55,709 nucleotides of DNA from Clostridiaceae bacterium. GTDB lineage: Bacteria > Bacillota > Clostridia > Clostridiales > Clostridiaceae. Shown in pieces: positions 32,496-40,438 of this stretch. The stretch covers positions 1-55,709 of the forward strand of contig JACMJL010000117.1 of the NCBI GenBank assembly GCA_014380625.1, given 5' to 3'. Position 1 is the first letter of the stretch. The number at the start of each line of letters is the position of its first letter. The notes below the pieces were generated by a model that was not told the origin of the DNA, did no database searches, and saw only the letters and a list, made by a program, of their open reading frames with translations. The position numbers were made by a program, and so were the translations under genes.

Positions 32496-32774
32496 TTGTT
32501 AATGAAAGTATTAAAGCGATTAGCTAATGGAGAGCGGTATTCGAATAAGCTAATGGCTAAGGAATTAGGAATAGATGAGGGTATGGTTGAACAGATGGTA
32601 ATACAACTTCAGCAGTTAGGGTATATTGAAAAAGAGGATATGTCAGCTTGTTCGGGTGGCTGTGATTGTGCAAGCAGTTCTAAAAAGCCAAGCTGTTGTA
32701 ATAGTAGTAATGTAAATATAAATATGTGGAGAATTACAAACAAAGGTAAAGAAACTGTACTAAGGCTCCCTTAA
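32496..32774 (+). CDS. FeoC-like winged-helix protein with Cys cluster (92 aa)
   Basis: TTG at 32496 is preferred: GGGGGTG lies 6 nt upstream, the same geometry as the second feoA; an ATG at 32502 is the alternative. The first ~50 residues form a winged helix (VLKRLANGERYSNKLMAKELG, then VEQMVIQLQQLGYIEKED). Then comes CSGGCDC followed by SKKPSCC, six cysteines suitable for an Fe-S cluster, and a WRITNKGKE wing end. FeoC proteins are small winged-helix regulators or chaperones of FeoB, often with Fe-S cysteines. Last gene of the operon, followed by a terminator. Confidence 0.75.
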   Translation: MLMKVLKRLANGERYSNKLMAKELGIDEGMVEQMVIQLQQLGYIEKEDMSACSGGCDCASSSKKPSCCNSSNVNINMWRITNKGKETVLRLP

Positions 32775-32786
32775 AGGGTTATCAAA

Positions 32787-32823
32787 AAATATCATTGCGA
32801 ATTTCATGCAGTGATATTTTTTT
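32787..32823 (+). terminator. feo operon terminator
   Basis: AAATATCATTGC (32787-32798) pairs with GCAGTGATATTT (32808-32819) with one G-T, 9-nt loop, followed by a T7 run. Sits 13 nt after the FeoC-like stop. Confidence 0.85.
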
Positions 32824-32858
32824 ATTTGCTGAAAATTCATATATCTGTGTTTAAAAAG

Positions 32859-33011
32859 TGTGTTGGTGAACAGAGATTTGCGCCCCCTGCTCCATCCAAT
32901 TAATTGTAACACCTTAAGGGGGTTCAACATACTCTATTACATAGGGGAGCTGAAATAAAATAACAAGCAAAATAGACCAGAAGCTAGCTTGTTATTTTTT
33001 TTGAAGCTCCC
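32859..33011 (+). promoter_or_regulatory. Structured leader with nested terminator before lysis cassette
   Basis: Between the feo terminator and the amidase gene lies a GC-richer block (TTTGCGCCCCCTGCTCC, about 32876) enclosed by GTGTT (32860) and AACAC (32908), then a large hairpin: outer GGGAGCT (32945) with AGCTCCC (33005), inner AATAACAAGC (32959) with GCTTGTTATT (32987), and a T8 run at 32995-33002. The inner part is a good intrinsic terminator ending 29 nt before the amidase start. This layout suits an attenuator or riboswitch-type switch, or a separate small RNA. I recognise no known riboswitch class in it. Confidence 0.5.
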
Positions 33012-33031
33012 TAAGATAGGGAGGGATGAGT

Positions 33032-33793
33032 ATGAAAATCGCAGTGGATTTTGGCCATGGTACGGGACAAGACAGAGGAGCTGAAGGCTATTTAAATGAA
33101 GAAAAGGTTGTAAGAGAGTACGGTGCACTAGTAATTACAGGTTTACAAAAGTTAGGTCATACCGTTATAAATGTTACTCCAGTTCAAGGTGGATTGACAT
33201 TAGGACAAAGCTTAGGCTATAGAGTTAATGTGGCCAATAATGCTAGAGTAGATTTATTCGTCAGCTGTCATTTAAATGCATTTAAGACTGATGTGGCTCA
33301 AGGCTGTGAAGTAGAATACATTTCAAAGGCTGGAAAAACATATGCTGATAAAATTTGTACAGAGCTTTCCAAATTAGGCTTCAAGAATAGAGGTAGCCAG
33401 CAAAGACCTAATTTATATGTTTTAAGATATACAGATGCTGTGTCTGTATTGATAGAACCTTTTTTTTGTGATACAAAATCAGATTGTGATAAATATAATG
33501 CGAAAAAACTTGCTAATGCCATCATAAAAGGAATAACTGGTGAAGATGTATACGGAGAATCTCCAGTAGTTGTAACTCAGCCAGTACCAGATGAAAAGAT
33601 ATTTGATACATCTATTCCAGCAGGGGATAATATTACTCGATTTAACGGCGGTATAGGTTATATAGAGACAATTAAAGACCAAGGAAGGGTCATCGTCCAC
33701 TTAGATCGTTACACATATATTAGTATGCAAAATGAGGGTGGTGAAAGCCACATAGATTTATTCTCAAGAACTGAAAATAAGAGATTAATTTAG
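33032..33793 (+). CDS. N-acetylmuramoyl-L-alanine amidase, phage-type (253 aa)
   Basis: ATG at 33032 follows GGGAGGG with good spacing; an ATG 6 nt earlier is too close. An Amidase_3 zinc domain spans about 1-175: DFGHGTGQDRGAEGY (first His and Glu ligands), SCHLNAF (second His), and VLIEPFFCD near the catalytic Glu. It cleaves the lactyl-peptide amide bond of peptidoglycan. There is no signal peptide, so export depends on a holin, which is encoded 12 nt downstream. The C-terminal ~65 residues are a separate beta-rich region (RFNGGIGYIETIKDQGRVIVHLDR is too short to name) that may bind the wall. Confidence 0.88.
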   Translation: MKIAVDFGHGTGQDRGAEGYLNEEKVVREYGALVITGLQKLGHTVINVTPVQGGLTLGQSLGYRVNVANNARVDLFVSCHLNAFKTDVAQGCEVEYISKAGKTYADKICTELSKLGFKNRGSQQRPNLYVLRYTDAVSVLIEPFFCDTKSDCDKYNAKKLANAIIKGITGEDVYGESPVVVTQPVPDEKIFDTSIPAGDNITRFNGGIGYIETIKDQGRVIVHLDRYTYISMQNEGGESHIDLFSRTENKRLI

Positions 33794-33805
33794 GAGGGAT
33801 GTAAA

Positions 33806-34234
33806 ATGACAGACACATTAGTAAATCAAATAATGGGTATTGTAGTACAGGCCGTGCTAATGCTTTTAGGGTTGCTTGCTACTTGGGGAATAAAAGAAGG
33901 CTTAAACTACTTAGAAGGGCAACGAGAATTTTTAATTCAGAAGATAGGTATTGATAAATATAATTTATCCTTTAGTATAGCTAAAAATATATTCTATACA
34001 TTAGAGCAACAATTTAAATTTATTCCACAGTCAGGAAATTTAAAAGCTCAGGAGTTTGATAAGTTACTTTTAAATAAAATTCCTGGATTATCACAAGAAG
34101 AGCTAGACCATTTTAGAGAAGCAGTAGTAGGCGAATTCAATTCACAAGTTTCAAATTCAAAACTATTAGTTCCAGCCTTTGATCCTACTATTCATGAAGC
34201 GAATATAACGCATATTGCAGAACTTGACCTCTAG
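33806..34234 (+). CDS. LLH-type phage holin (142 aa)
   Basis: SD TAGGAGGGA before the ATG. One N-terminal hydrophobic helix (about 9-26, MGIVVQAVLMLLGLLATWG) is followed by a helical soluble domain (LEGQREFLIQKIGIDKY...AKNIFYTLEQQFK), the pattern of LL-H family holins. It should open or energise the membrane for the amidase. It forms a two-gene lysis cassette with no other phage genes nearby, so it is either a prophage remnant or a domesticated lysis/secretion module. Confidence 0.8.
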   Translation: MTDTLVNQIMGIVVQAVLMLLGLLATWGIKEGLNYLEGQREFLIQKIGIDKYNLSFSIAKNIFYTLEQQFKFIPQSGNLKAQEFDKLLLNKIPGLSQEELDHFREAVVGEFNSQVSNSKLLVPAFDPTIHEANITHIAELDL

Positions 34235-34309
34235 TATTTTCTACGATATACAAATCCTGCATCATGAAATTCGATATTGGTGGATTACGCACTGGCTAAG
34301 AAATACTAA

Positions 34310-34355
34310 AGTTGACTTTTGCTAAATCACTAAATCAATTTAACAAAGGTCAACT
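34310..34355 (+). other. Hairpin in the mgtE leader
   Basis: AGTTGACTTTTGCTAAA (34310-34326) pairs with TTTAACAAAGGTCAACT (34339-34355), 17 pairs with two G-T. No T-run follows. It might end the holin transcript or be the first stem of a regulated mgtE leader. Confidence 0.45.
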
Positions 34356-34390
34356 AAGTCTTCTAAAGCTCCTTAGAATAATCTCTGCAT

Positions 34391-34420
34391 CAAATACTAT
34401 GCTACAGGAAATAGTATTTG
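34391..34420 (+). other. Second hairpin in the mgtE leader
   Basis: CAAATACTAT (34391-34400) pairs perfectly with ATAGTATTTG (34411-34420), 10-nt loop GCTACAGGAA. About 95 nt before the mgtE start. I looked for an M-box (ykoK-type Mg2+ riboswitch) and did not see its conserved blocks. Confidence 0.45.
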
Positions 34421-34516
34421 TAGAAATGTTCTATAACTTAATAATAGTTTTGAAAAAAATAAATAATATCGAAGGTTCACAGTGTATAATATATATATAC
34501 AAAGGAGTTGAGTAGC

Positions 34517-35860
34517 TTGAATGAAGGTTTAACAAATTTAGATTTAAAGAAATTATTGATATATAGTAACAAGGGTGAACTAGAACAATATTTAGAAGAT
34601 ATACATCCAGCGGACATACTAGAAGTTTTGAGGGATAAAGAACTTGATAAACTAAAGGTAATGCAAAAGTTACCCGTATGGCTTATAGCTAATGTTTTTG
34701 AAGAAATGGAGGAAGAAGAAAAGGAGGATTTCTTAAATCTATTCTCAGAACTTGAACAGTATAAAATTGTTAATGAAATGACTTCAGATGAAATAGCAGA
34801 TTTACTTTCTAACTTGGAGCCTGAAAGGATAAATAAATTTTTAGGTAATCTAGGAAAAGAGGAAGCAGAAGATGTTAAAGAACTTTTAACCTATGAAGAA
34901 GACACTGCTGGTGGACTTATGGCTTCAGAGTTTGTAGCTATTAAGGAGACTATGAATGTAAAGGAGACCTTAAAATATCTTCAAACCGCAGGCATTGATG
35001 TAGAGACGGCCTATTATCTTTATGTTTTAGATGAAAAAGATATTTTAAAGGGAATAGTATCTCTTAGAGAATTAGTTATATCCACCTTTGATACAAAAAT
35101 AACAAATATAATGCATGAAAATGTTAAAAGCGTTCCCTTAGAAATGGACCAAGAGGAGATTGCAACTTTATTTGAAAGGTATGGTTTTCAAGCAATGCCT
35201 GTTACGGATGAAAAAGGTGAAATGCTTGGGGTAATTACAGTAGATGATATTATTGAGGTAGTAAGAGAGGAAGCAACAGAGGATATCTTACGTCTTGCTG
35301 GAGTTAATGAAGGAGAGGTAATTGATGGATCAACCTTTGCTTCAGTAAGGAGCAGATTACCTTGGCTTTATGTAAATCTAGTTACTGCAATGCTTGCTGG
35401 AGCTACAGTAGGAATTTTTAGTGACACCATTGATAAAGTAGTTATACTGGCAGCTTTTAATCCTATAATTGCTGGAATGGGTGGTAATGCAGGGACTCAA
35501 AGCTTGACTCTAATTGTAAGGGGTATAGCCTTAGGTGAGTTTACAAAAGAAAATGCTAAGAAAGTATTTAGAAAAGAAGCATTAGTAGGATTAGTTAATG
35601 GATTAGCTATAGGAGGCGTTGTAGCAGCAATTGGAATGCTATGGGCTCATAAACCTATGTTTGGTGTAGTTGTTGGGGTTTCCATGCTAGGAAACATGTG
35701 TGTAGCAACCATTGTAGGTTATTTAGTACCAGTAACCTTAAGAAAATTAAAGGTGGATCCAGCACTAGCTTCAGCTGTTTTTGTAACCACCTTTACAGAT
35801 GTGTGTGGCTTCTTTTTCTTTCTTGGATTAGCTACTTTGCTATTAAAATACTTAATATAA
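34517..35860 (+). CDS. mgtE: Magnesium transporter MgtE (447 aa)
   Basis: TTG at 34517 chosen because AAAGGAG lies 9 nt upstream; the TTG at 34508 abuts the SD. N-terminal helical MgtE_N domain (about 20-125, with HPADILEVL and repeated acidic helices), a CBS pair (about 130-255, AGGLMASEFV, then YGFQAMPVTDEKGEMLGVIT), the plug helix, and five membrane helices (about 280-447) with the ion-pore motif NPIIAGMGGNAGTQSLTL. MgtE is a Mg2+-gated dimeric channel in the cytoplasmic membrane. A -10-like TATAAT lies at 34485-34490, very close to the start, so the transcript from it would be nearly leaderless. Confidence 0.95.
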   Translation: MNEGLTNLDLKKLLIYSNKGELEQYLEDIHPADILEVLRDKELDKLKVMQKLPVWLIANVFEEMEEEEKEDFLNLFSELEQYKIVNEMTSDEIADLLSNLEPERINKFLGNLGKEEAEDVKELLTYEEDTAGGLMASEFVAIKETMNVKETLKYLQTAGIDVETAYYLYVLDEKDILKGIVSLRELVISTFDTKITNIMHENVKSVPLEMDQEEIATLFERYGFQAMPVTDEKGEMLGVITVDDIIEVVREEATEDILRLAGVNEGEVIDGSTFASVRSRLPWLYVNLVTAMLAGATVGIFSDTIDKVVILAAFNPIIAGMGGNAGTQSLTLIVRGIALGEFTKENAKKVFRKEALVGLVNGLAIGGVVAAIGMLWAHKPMFGVVVGVSMLGNMCVATIVGYLVPVTLRKLKVDPALASAVFVTTFTDVCGFFFFLGLATLLLKYLI

Positions 35861-35869
35861 GGTATTATT

Positions 35870-36622
35870 TTAAATTATAAATTGATTGGTTTTACCCATA
35901 AAATAAGCAAGTTTAATAATTTCCTTTTCTTCAATAGACATTTTTCTATTGTACATTTTCTCGAATTGAAGAAATAATCCTACAAGATCAACTAAATATT
36001 TTTCGGATTGTTGTCTAGGTTTTTGTTTGTAACTCTCAGGATTGTAGATAGAAGTTTTAAAATCCTCATTATAGGTCTTTTTAAATATTTCTGCAGTATA
36101 GAAAGCATCATTAAGAGCGTTGTGAAATTGAGCTTTAATTGGAAGTTCCAATAATTCTACTGCGTTACGCAAACCTATATGGGTTCCTTTTGGACAGTTA
36201 AAATATTTTGATATATTAGACTGAAGGTCTATATACTCTGTTGGAACTTTAGATGTATCCAATTGATGATATTGTATATTTCTAAATAATTCCTTAATAT
36301 CAGACATACCCCATACACAGAATATACAATTATCATCATCAATAAAATTATATAGATCCTTATATACTTCTTTAAAGGGGGGAGCGTCCTTTAAACTTTC
36401 CATTGTTAAACCAGTTATGTCTTTCACATAAGGATGAATTTCTAAATATATTTCGGGCTTAACAAGAAAATCAAAGTTAGAAATTGTATTTAAGTTCAGG
36501 TCTAGTTTAACAGCGCCTATTTGAATTATTTCAAAAGGGCAACTTAGTGAAGCTATGTTTTTATCTTCTTTTATTGCAGAGTAATGTTGGTTGAACTCTA
36601 AATCAAAAATTAAATAATTCAT
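35870..36622 (-). CDS. DEDDh-type 3'-5' exonuclease (250 aa)
   Basis: On the minus strand, ATG at 36622 preceded by AGGAG. The exonuclease fold is clear: motif I FDLEFNQ (D7, E9), motif II WGMSDIKEL (Asp), and motif III FHNALNDAFYTAEIF with the DEDDh His and Asp. Members of this group trim RNA or DNA 3' ends; the KapD/ERI-like branch shares the phrase HPYVKDITGLT seen here. The C-terminal ~70 residues are a charged extension. The gene converges on mgtE with only 9 nt between the stops and no visible terminator. Confidence 0.88.
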   Translation of the reverse strand: MNYLIFDLEFNQHYSAIKEDKNIASLSCPFEIIQIGAVKLDLNLNTISNFDFLVKPEIYLEIHPYVKDITGLTMESLKDAPPFKEVYKDLYNFIDDDNCIFCVWGMSDIKELFRNIQYHQLDTSKVPTEYIDLQSNISKYFNCPKGTHIGLRNAVELLELPIKAQFHNALNDAFYTAEIFKKTYNEDFKTSIYNPESYKQKPRQQSEKYLVDLVGLFLQFEKMYNRKMSIEEKEIIKLAYFMGKTNQFII

Positions 36623-36740
36623 TTTTTCTCCTATTCATGAAATCCATAAAGTAACTGTAGGCACTCAATATTAGTTTAATTATAACATAGGTTAAAATAC
36701 TAGTTTACAAAATTTAAAATATTTAAAGGGGCGATTCCAT

Positions 36741-37586
36741 ATGAAAAATAATAGGAAACCCGCTAGGTTAATTAGCAGAATTTTACTTTTCAGTTTAATT
36801 GTAATGGTATATTGTTTCTCACAAAATAATTGGATTGAAATTCAAAATATCAAGGTTGAGATAAGCAATTTGCCTAAAGAATTAAGTGGTTTAAAAATTG
36901 CGCATCTTTCTGATGTACATTTACCTAAAAATGCTTCTAACATAGATAGTATTATAACCAAAGTTAAACAACAAAAACCCGATATAATAGTAATGACAGG
37001 AGATTTAATTGATGAAAGTGCAGACTTAAAAGCCTGTGGTTTAGATAAACTATGCAAAGGATTATCAGAGATTACCAATACCTATGCAGTTACAGGGAAT
37101 CATGAGTTTTGGAACGGACAGAGCGATGAATGGACCAATATATTAACAGATAATAATGTTAAAGTTGTTGATAATAAAATAGAAATGTACACAAAGAACA
37201 ACAAAAGTATTGTCATTGCAGGACTAAGTGATGGTAATGAATATAAGATGGAGAAATTTAAAGATATTAATACAATTAAAGACCTACCAATGATTTTATT
37301 AGCACATAGACCTGAATTATTTCCTTCTTATTCTTCAGATTTAAACTTTACTAATCCCGATATAGTTTTTTCTGGACATGCTCATGGAGGTCAGTTTAGA
37401 ATCCCTTTTAGTAACAAGGGTGTAATCGCACCCAATCAAGGTTTATTTCCTAAATATACTTCAGGATTATACACCAGTAATAATGTTAACATGATAGTTA
37501 GCAGAGGTTTAGGAAATAGTATTATTCCTATTAGAATAAATGATAGACCTCATCTGCCTATTATTGAACTAAGGACAACTCGGTGA
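36741..37586 (+). CDS. Membrane-anchored metallophosphoesterase (281 aa)
   Basis: SD AAAGGGGCG before the ATG. One N-terminal hydrophobic helix (about 12-26) anchors it with the enzyme outside. The calcineurin-like phosphoesterase motifs are complete: IAHLSDVHLP (D-x-H), MTGDLID (GD), VTGNHEF (GNH), ILLAHRP, and FSGHAHGGQFR (GHxH). It resembles YkuE-type metal-dependent phosphatases of Gram-positives, which act at the cell surface. It has its own transcript, followed by a bidirectional terminator. Confidence 0.92.
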   Translation: MKNNRKPARLISRILLFSLIVMVYCFSQNNWIEIQNIKVEISNLPKELSGLKIAHLSDVHLPKNASNIDSIITKVKQQKPDIIVMTGDLIDESADLKACGLDKLCKGLSEITNTYAVTGNHEFWNGQSDEWTNILTDNNVKVVDNKIEMYTKNNKSIVIAGLSDGNEYKMEKFKDINTIKDLPMILLAHRPELFPSYSSDLNFTNPDIVFSGHAHGGQFRIPFSNKGVIAPNQGLFPKYTSGLYTSNNVNMIVSRGLGNSIIPIRINDRPHLPIIELRTTR

Positions 37587-37656
37587 ACTTAGTATAGTTT
37601 AGCTATAGCAATTGACAATACATATTATGTCACCTCCTGAATCAAAATTTAAAAAG

Positions 37657-37703
37657 AAATAGATAAGCTATCACTTGGATACTATGAAGCCTATCTATTT
37701 TTC
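37657..37703. terminator. Bidirectional terminator between phosphoesterase and SGNH esterase
   Basis: AAATAGATAAGCT (37657-37669) pairs with AGCCTATCTATTT (37688-37700) with one mismatch; T-rich tracts lie on both outer sides (TTTTTC on the plus, TTTCTTTTT on the minus strand). Confidence 0.75.
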
Positions 37704-37714
37704 TAATTCTAAGG

Positions 37715-39370
37715 TTATTGCACTGGTGTAAATTCTATTACATCAATTCTTCCATATTCATCACCATTATAATTACTGGTAATCTTAACTAGGTTGCTTT
37801 GATTTATATCTACATTACTTATTGTTTTTGTTCTTCTTGTACTACTATCACAGTAGATAGAACCTGAGACTTCATTTGCTACCCAGCTAGATTTTAGATT
37901 GTCCCCCAAATATAAATTATAGGAAGACGCTCCATCAGATTCATCCCAATAAGTAACCTTCACATCATATTTTCCAGGAACACCAGTGAAGGCTTTCGCT
38001 GCAGTTCCTGTAGTATTTTGGTTTACTTTTATTAAAGAACCATTTGTGGCACTGCTGTTACTTTCTACAGTATAATTTGTTAACGTCATGGTCTCAGCCT
38101 CAATTTTTATAGATATTACTTTGGGAATAAATTCTATTATATCAATTCTTCCATACTCATCACCGTTATAATTACTGGTAATCTTAACTAAGTCGCTTTT
38201 ATTTATATCTACATTACTTATTGTTTTTGTTCGTCTTGTGCTGCTATCACAGGAGCTAGAACCTGAAGCTTCATTTGCTACCCAACTAGATTTTAGATTG
38301 TCCGCAAAATATAAATTATAGGAGGACGCTCCATCAGATTCATCCCAATAAGTAACTTTCACATCATATTTTCCACTAACACCAATGAAGACTTTGGTTG
38401 CAGTTCCTATGGTACTTTTGTTTACTTTTATTAAAGAACCGTTTGTGGCACTACTGTTACTTTCTATAGTGTAATTTGTTAATGTCATGTTCTCAGCTTC
38501 TATTTTTACAGAATTTAAACTATTTGTGCTAGGAACTTCACCTAATACTATACCCTGGTTGGAGTTGTTAATTACAACTTTGGCTACGTTCTTTGCATAG
38601 TCAGCGTCTGATTGTGATAAACTGCAGTTTTGTGTAAAATACGTAGGATCAACGCTTGAAATCATAGCTGAATAAATACAAGCAGCCATGTAATGAGAAA
38701 ATTCTGTGTGGTGCTTTCCATCTGCATTCCATATATCACCTTCAGCCTTTACTCCATCACTGTAAAATTTCTGAATTCCTTTTGTATTAGGACCATATTT
38801 AACTCCTAGGGTGGCGGAAATACTTGCATACTTATCGCTTATATCCTTTGCCATTACATTTGTATCTGTATATACTCCATTGGAATTTAAAGATATTTTA
38901 CTAGGGCTATAAGGATTGGTGGAGTGAAGTATAAATTTTGCTCCTAGATTATAAGTATCCGTATCTGTTTTTAGAGTCTTAGTTGCTGCTAACATAGCAT
39001 TATAGTTATCTGCTGGTTCCATGGTATTTCCATTGACAATAATATAATCCCACTTATATCCATTGCAGCCATTTTGTATAGCTAGTCTTGCAGCACTTCC
39101 TGGTTGTGCGTGTTGACTCAAATAATAACCACCGGGAGTCACCTGTTGATATTCCACTGTATAGCCTACCGATTGTAAAATAGATTGGATTTTCGCAGGC
39201 ATGTCACAAAAATAGATCATACTGTTACCTACATATAGTATTCTTATAGTGGCAGGTGTAACCGCTCCTTCTGTTTCTTTCACAGGAAGAGTTAAGCATG
39301 AAATAAAAATAAGACAAAATGACAAGATTAATTGTAATTTTCTTTTGTGTGTGAATTTGGATTTTTTCAA
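37715..39370 (-). CDS. Secreted SGNH-type esterase with two duplicated carbohydrate-binding modules (551 aa)
   Basis: The start is a TTG at 39370 (minus) with AAGGAGG 7 nt upstream; no ATG is available nearby. Signal peptide at about 1-36. The catalytic part (about 40-280) resembles SGNH/GDSL hydrolases: block I YVGNSM (Ser50), N114 in VNGNT, and D217xxH220 in the NADGKHH stretch. Then come two near-identical modules (about 287-417 and 420-549), each starting IEAE and ending IDxIEF, like CBM6/35-type sugar-binding domains. It probably de-acylates plant or microbial polysaccharide outside the cell. Encoded alone with its own upstream region. Confidence 0.82.
   Translation of the reverse strand: MKKSKFTHKRKLQLILSFCLIFISCLTLPVKETEGAVTPATIRILYVGNSMIYFCDMPAKIQSILQSVGYTVEYQQVTPGGYYLSQHAQPGSAARLAIQNGCNGYKWDYIIVNGNTMEPADNYNAMLAATKTLKTDTDTYNLGAKFILHSTNPYSPSKISLNSNGVYTDTNVMAKDISDKYASISATLGVKYGPNTKGIQKFYSDGVKAEGDIWNADGKHHTEFSHYMAACIYSAMISSVDPTYFTQNCSLSQSDADYAKNVAKVVINNSNQGIVLGEVPSTNSLNSVKIEAENMTLTNYTIESNSSATNGSLIKVNKSTIGTATKVFIGVSGKYDVKVTYWDESDGASSYNLYFADNLKSSWVANEASGSSSCDSSTRRTKTISNVDINKSDLVKITSNYNGDEYGRIDIIEFIPKVISIKIEAETMTLTNYTVESNSSATNGSLIKVNQNTTGTAAKAFTGVPGKYDVKVTYWDESDGASSYNLYLGDNLKSSWVANEVSGSIYCDSSTRRTKTISNVDINQSNLVKITSNYNGDEYGRIDVIEFTPVQ
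37718..38512 (-). repeat. Tandem duplication of the carbohydrate-binding module
   Basis: Two copies of about 130 codons with a 399-bp period (copy 1 about 38512-38120, copy 2 about 38113-37718). Long stretches are identical at protein level, for example KYDVKVTYWDESDGASSYNL, suggesting a recent duplication or ongoing gene conversion. Confidence 0.85.
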
Positions 39371-39476
39371 TTAAATGCCTCCTTTAATTTAGTATTTTAT
39401 CATTAATAAATCAACAATTCAAAGCAGTATAATCCAGTAGTTTAAATACATAATATAACATATCTGGTATAGTTTG

Positions 39477-39502
39477 AATTTATGTATAATATACCATAAA
39501 TT
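39477..39502. promoter_or_regulatory. Inverted repeat in divergent promoter region
   Basis: AATTTATG (39477-39484) and CATAAATT (39495-39502) flank TATAATATAC. The repeat lies between the divergent SGNH and EFR1 genes and could be an operator, or only an AT-rich coincidence. Confidence 0.35.
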
Positions 39503-39530
39503 TATGATAAGAAAAAGCTTTAAGAAATTA

Positions 39531-39539
39531 TGCTATAAT
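39531..39539 (+). promoter_or_regulatory. Extended -10 promoter for EFR1 gene
   Basis: TGCTATAAT is a perfect TGn-extended -10 element, 21 nt before the start codon; no -35 match is present at the normal distance. The SD AAGGGGTGA lies between. Confidence 0.6.
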
Positions 39540-39559
39540 TTAATCTAAGGGGTGATAGT

Positions 39560-40348
39560 ATGATATTTTATTTTTCAGGTACAGGAAATTCCCTGTATGT
39601 AGCTAAAAACATAGGTAAATATAATAGTGAGAGGCTAATTTCAATTGCAACGCAAATGAGTAGTTCTGAGATTTCTTTTGAATATGATTTAGAAGATAAT
39701 GAGACTATAGGATTCGTATACCCTGTATACGCCTGGGGTCCACCTAAGATGATCATTGATTTTATAGAAAAGTTAAAACTTAATAACTATAAGAATAACT
39801 ATATTTATACTGTGGCAACCTGTGGAGAAAACATAGGAAACACTATGAAGGTTCTAGATAACTGTTTAAAGAAGAAGAATCTATATCTAAAAAGTGGTTT
39901 TTCCATCGCTATGCCTAATAACTATATAGTTATAGGAAATGTGGATTCAAAAGAAGTAGAGAATAAAAAGCTCATGGTAGCAGAGGAGAGTTTGAAAAAT
40001 ATAAATAAGGTTATTAAGAATAGAGAAGAAGGGATTTATATAATTGAAAAGGGCCCTTTACCTGGTATATTAACAGCTACAGCTAATCCTTTATTTAATA
40101 AAATGAGTAGGAGTGCTAAGAAATTTTATGTTAATGATAAATGCACCAGTTGTGGGCTATGTGAAAGTGTATGTAATAGTAGGAATATTATAGTTAAGGG
40201 CAAACCTAAATGGGGAAATGACTGCAATCAATGTTTAGCATGTATTCATTTATGTCCAGTGAAGGCTATACAGTATGGAAAAGGGACCGAAAATAAGGGA
40301 AGATATAAAAATCCAAATATAAATGTTAACGAGATGAGGATGTTTTAA
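39560..40348 (+). CDS. EFR1-family flavodoxin-ferredoxin fusion protein (262 aa)
   Basis: An N-terminal flavodoxin-like domain (about 1-170; FMN phosphate loop FSGTGNSLYVA at about 5-15, then VYPVYAWGPPKMI) is fused to a C-terminal 2[4Fe-4S] ferredoxin with CTSCGLCESVC and CNQCLACIHLCP. EFR1 proteins are electron-transfer proteins common in anaerobic Firmicutes; partner enzymes are unknown. Cytosolic. Followed by a large perfect palindrome, then a small convergent gene. Confidence 0.92.
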   Translation: MIFYFSGTGNSLYVAKNIGKYNSERLISIATQMSSSEISFEYDLEDNETIGFVYPVYAWGPPKMIIDFIEKLKLNNYKNNYIYTVATCGENIGNTMKVLDNCLKKKNLYLKSGFSIAMPNNYIVIGNVDSKEVENKKLMVAEESLKNINKVIKNREEGIYIIEKGPLPGILTATANPLFNKMSRSAKKFYVNDKCTSCGLCESVCNSRNIIVKGKPKWGNDCNQCLACIHLCPVKAIQYGKGTENKGRYKNPNINVNEMRMF

Positions 40349-40390
40349 TATAGATAATCAGAAATTGATAAGAATATATCTAAAGAAAAT

Positions 40391-40416
40391 GCCCTACTAT
40401 AAGCTTATAGTAGGGC
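40391..40416 (-). terminator. 26-nt perfect palindrome, likely terminator of the minus-strand small gene
   Basis: GCCCTACTATAAG is followed immediately by its reverse complement. On the minus strand the hairpin is followed by ATTTTCTTT, fitting termination of the 77-aa gene; on the plus strand it is followed by AAAATC, so it is a weaker terminator for EFR1. Confidence 0.6.
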
Positions 40417-40438
40417 AAAATCAATGAGTGAACTTTTT

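Noticed and set aside
32871..32896. GC-rich block that resembles a tRNA 3' end, which would suggest a prophage attachment site
   Set aside because: No T-arm, no acceptor partner and no duplicate elsewhere in the window.
34312..34515. 67-codon plus-strand frame before mgtE
   Set aside because: No SD, overlaps two hairpins and the mgtE promoter region, and composition is unlike a protein.
37600..37640. Perfect minus-strand Shine-Dalgarno (AGGAGGTGA at 37630-37638) followed by an ATG
   Set aside because: The frame is only six codons (MYCQLL) before a stop, so no gene can be supported; possibly a remnant or chance.
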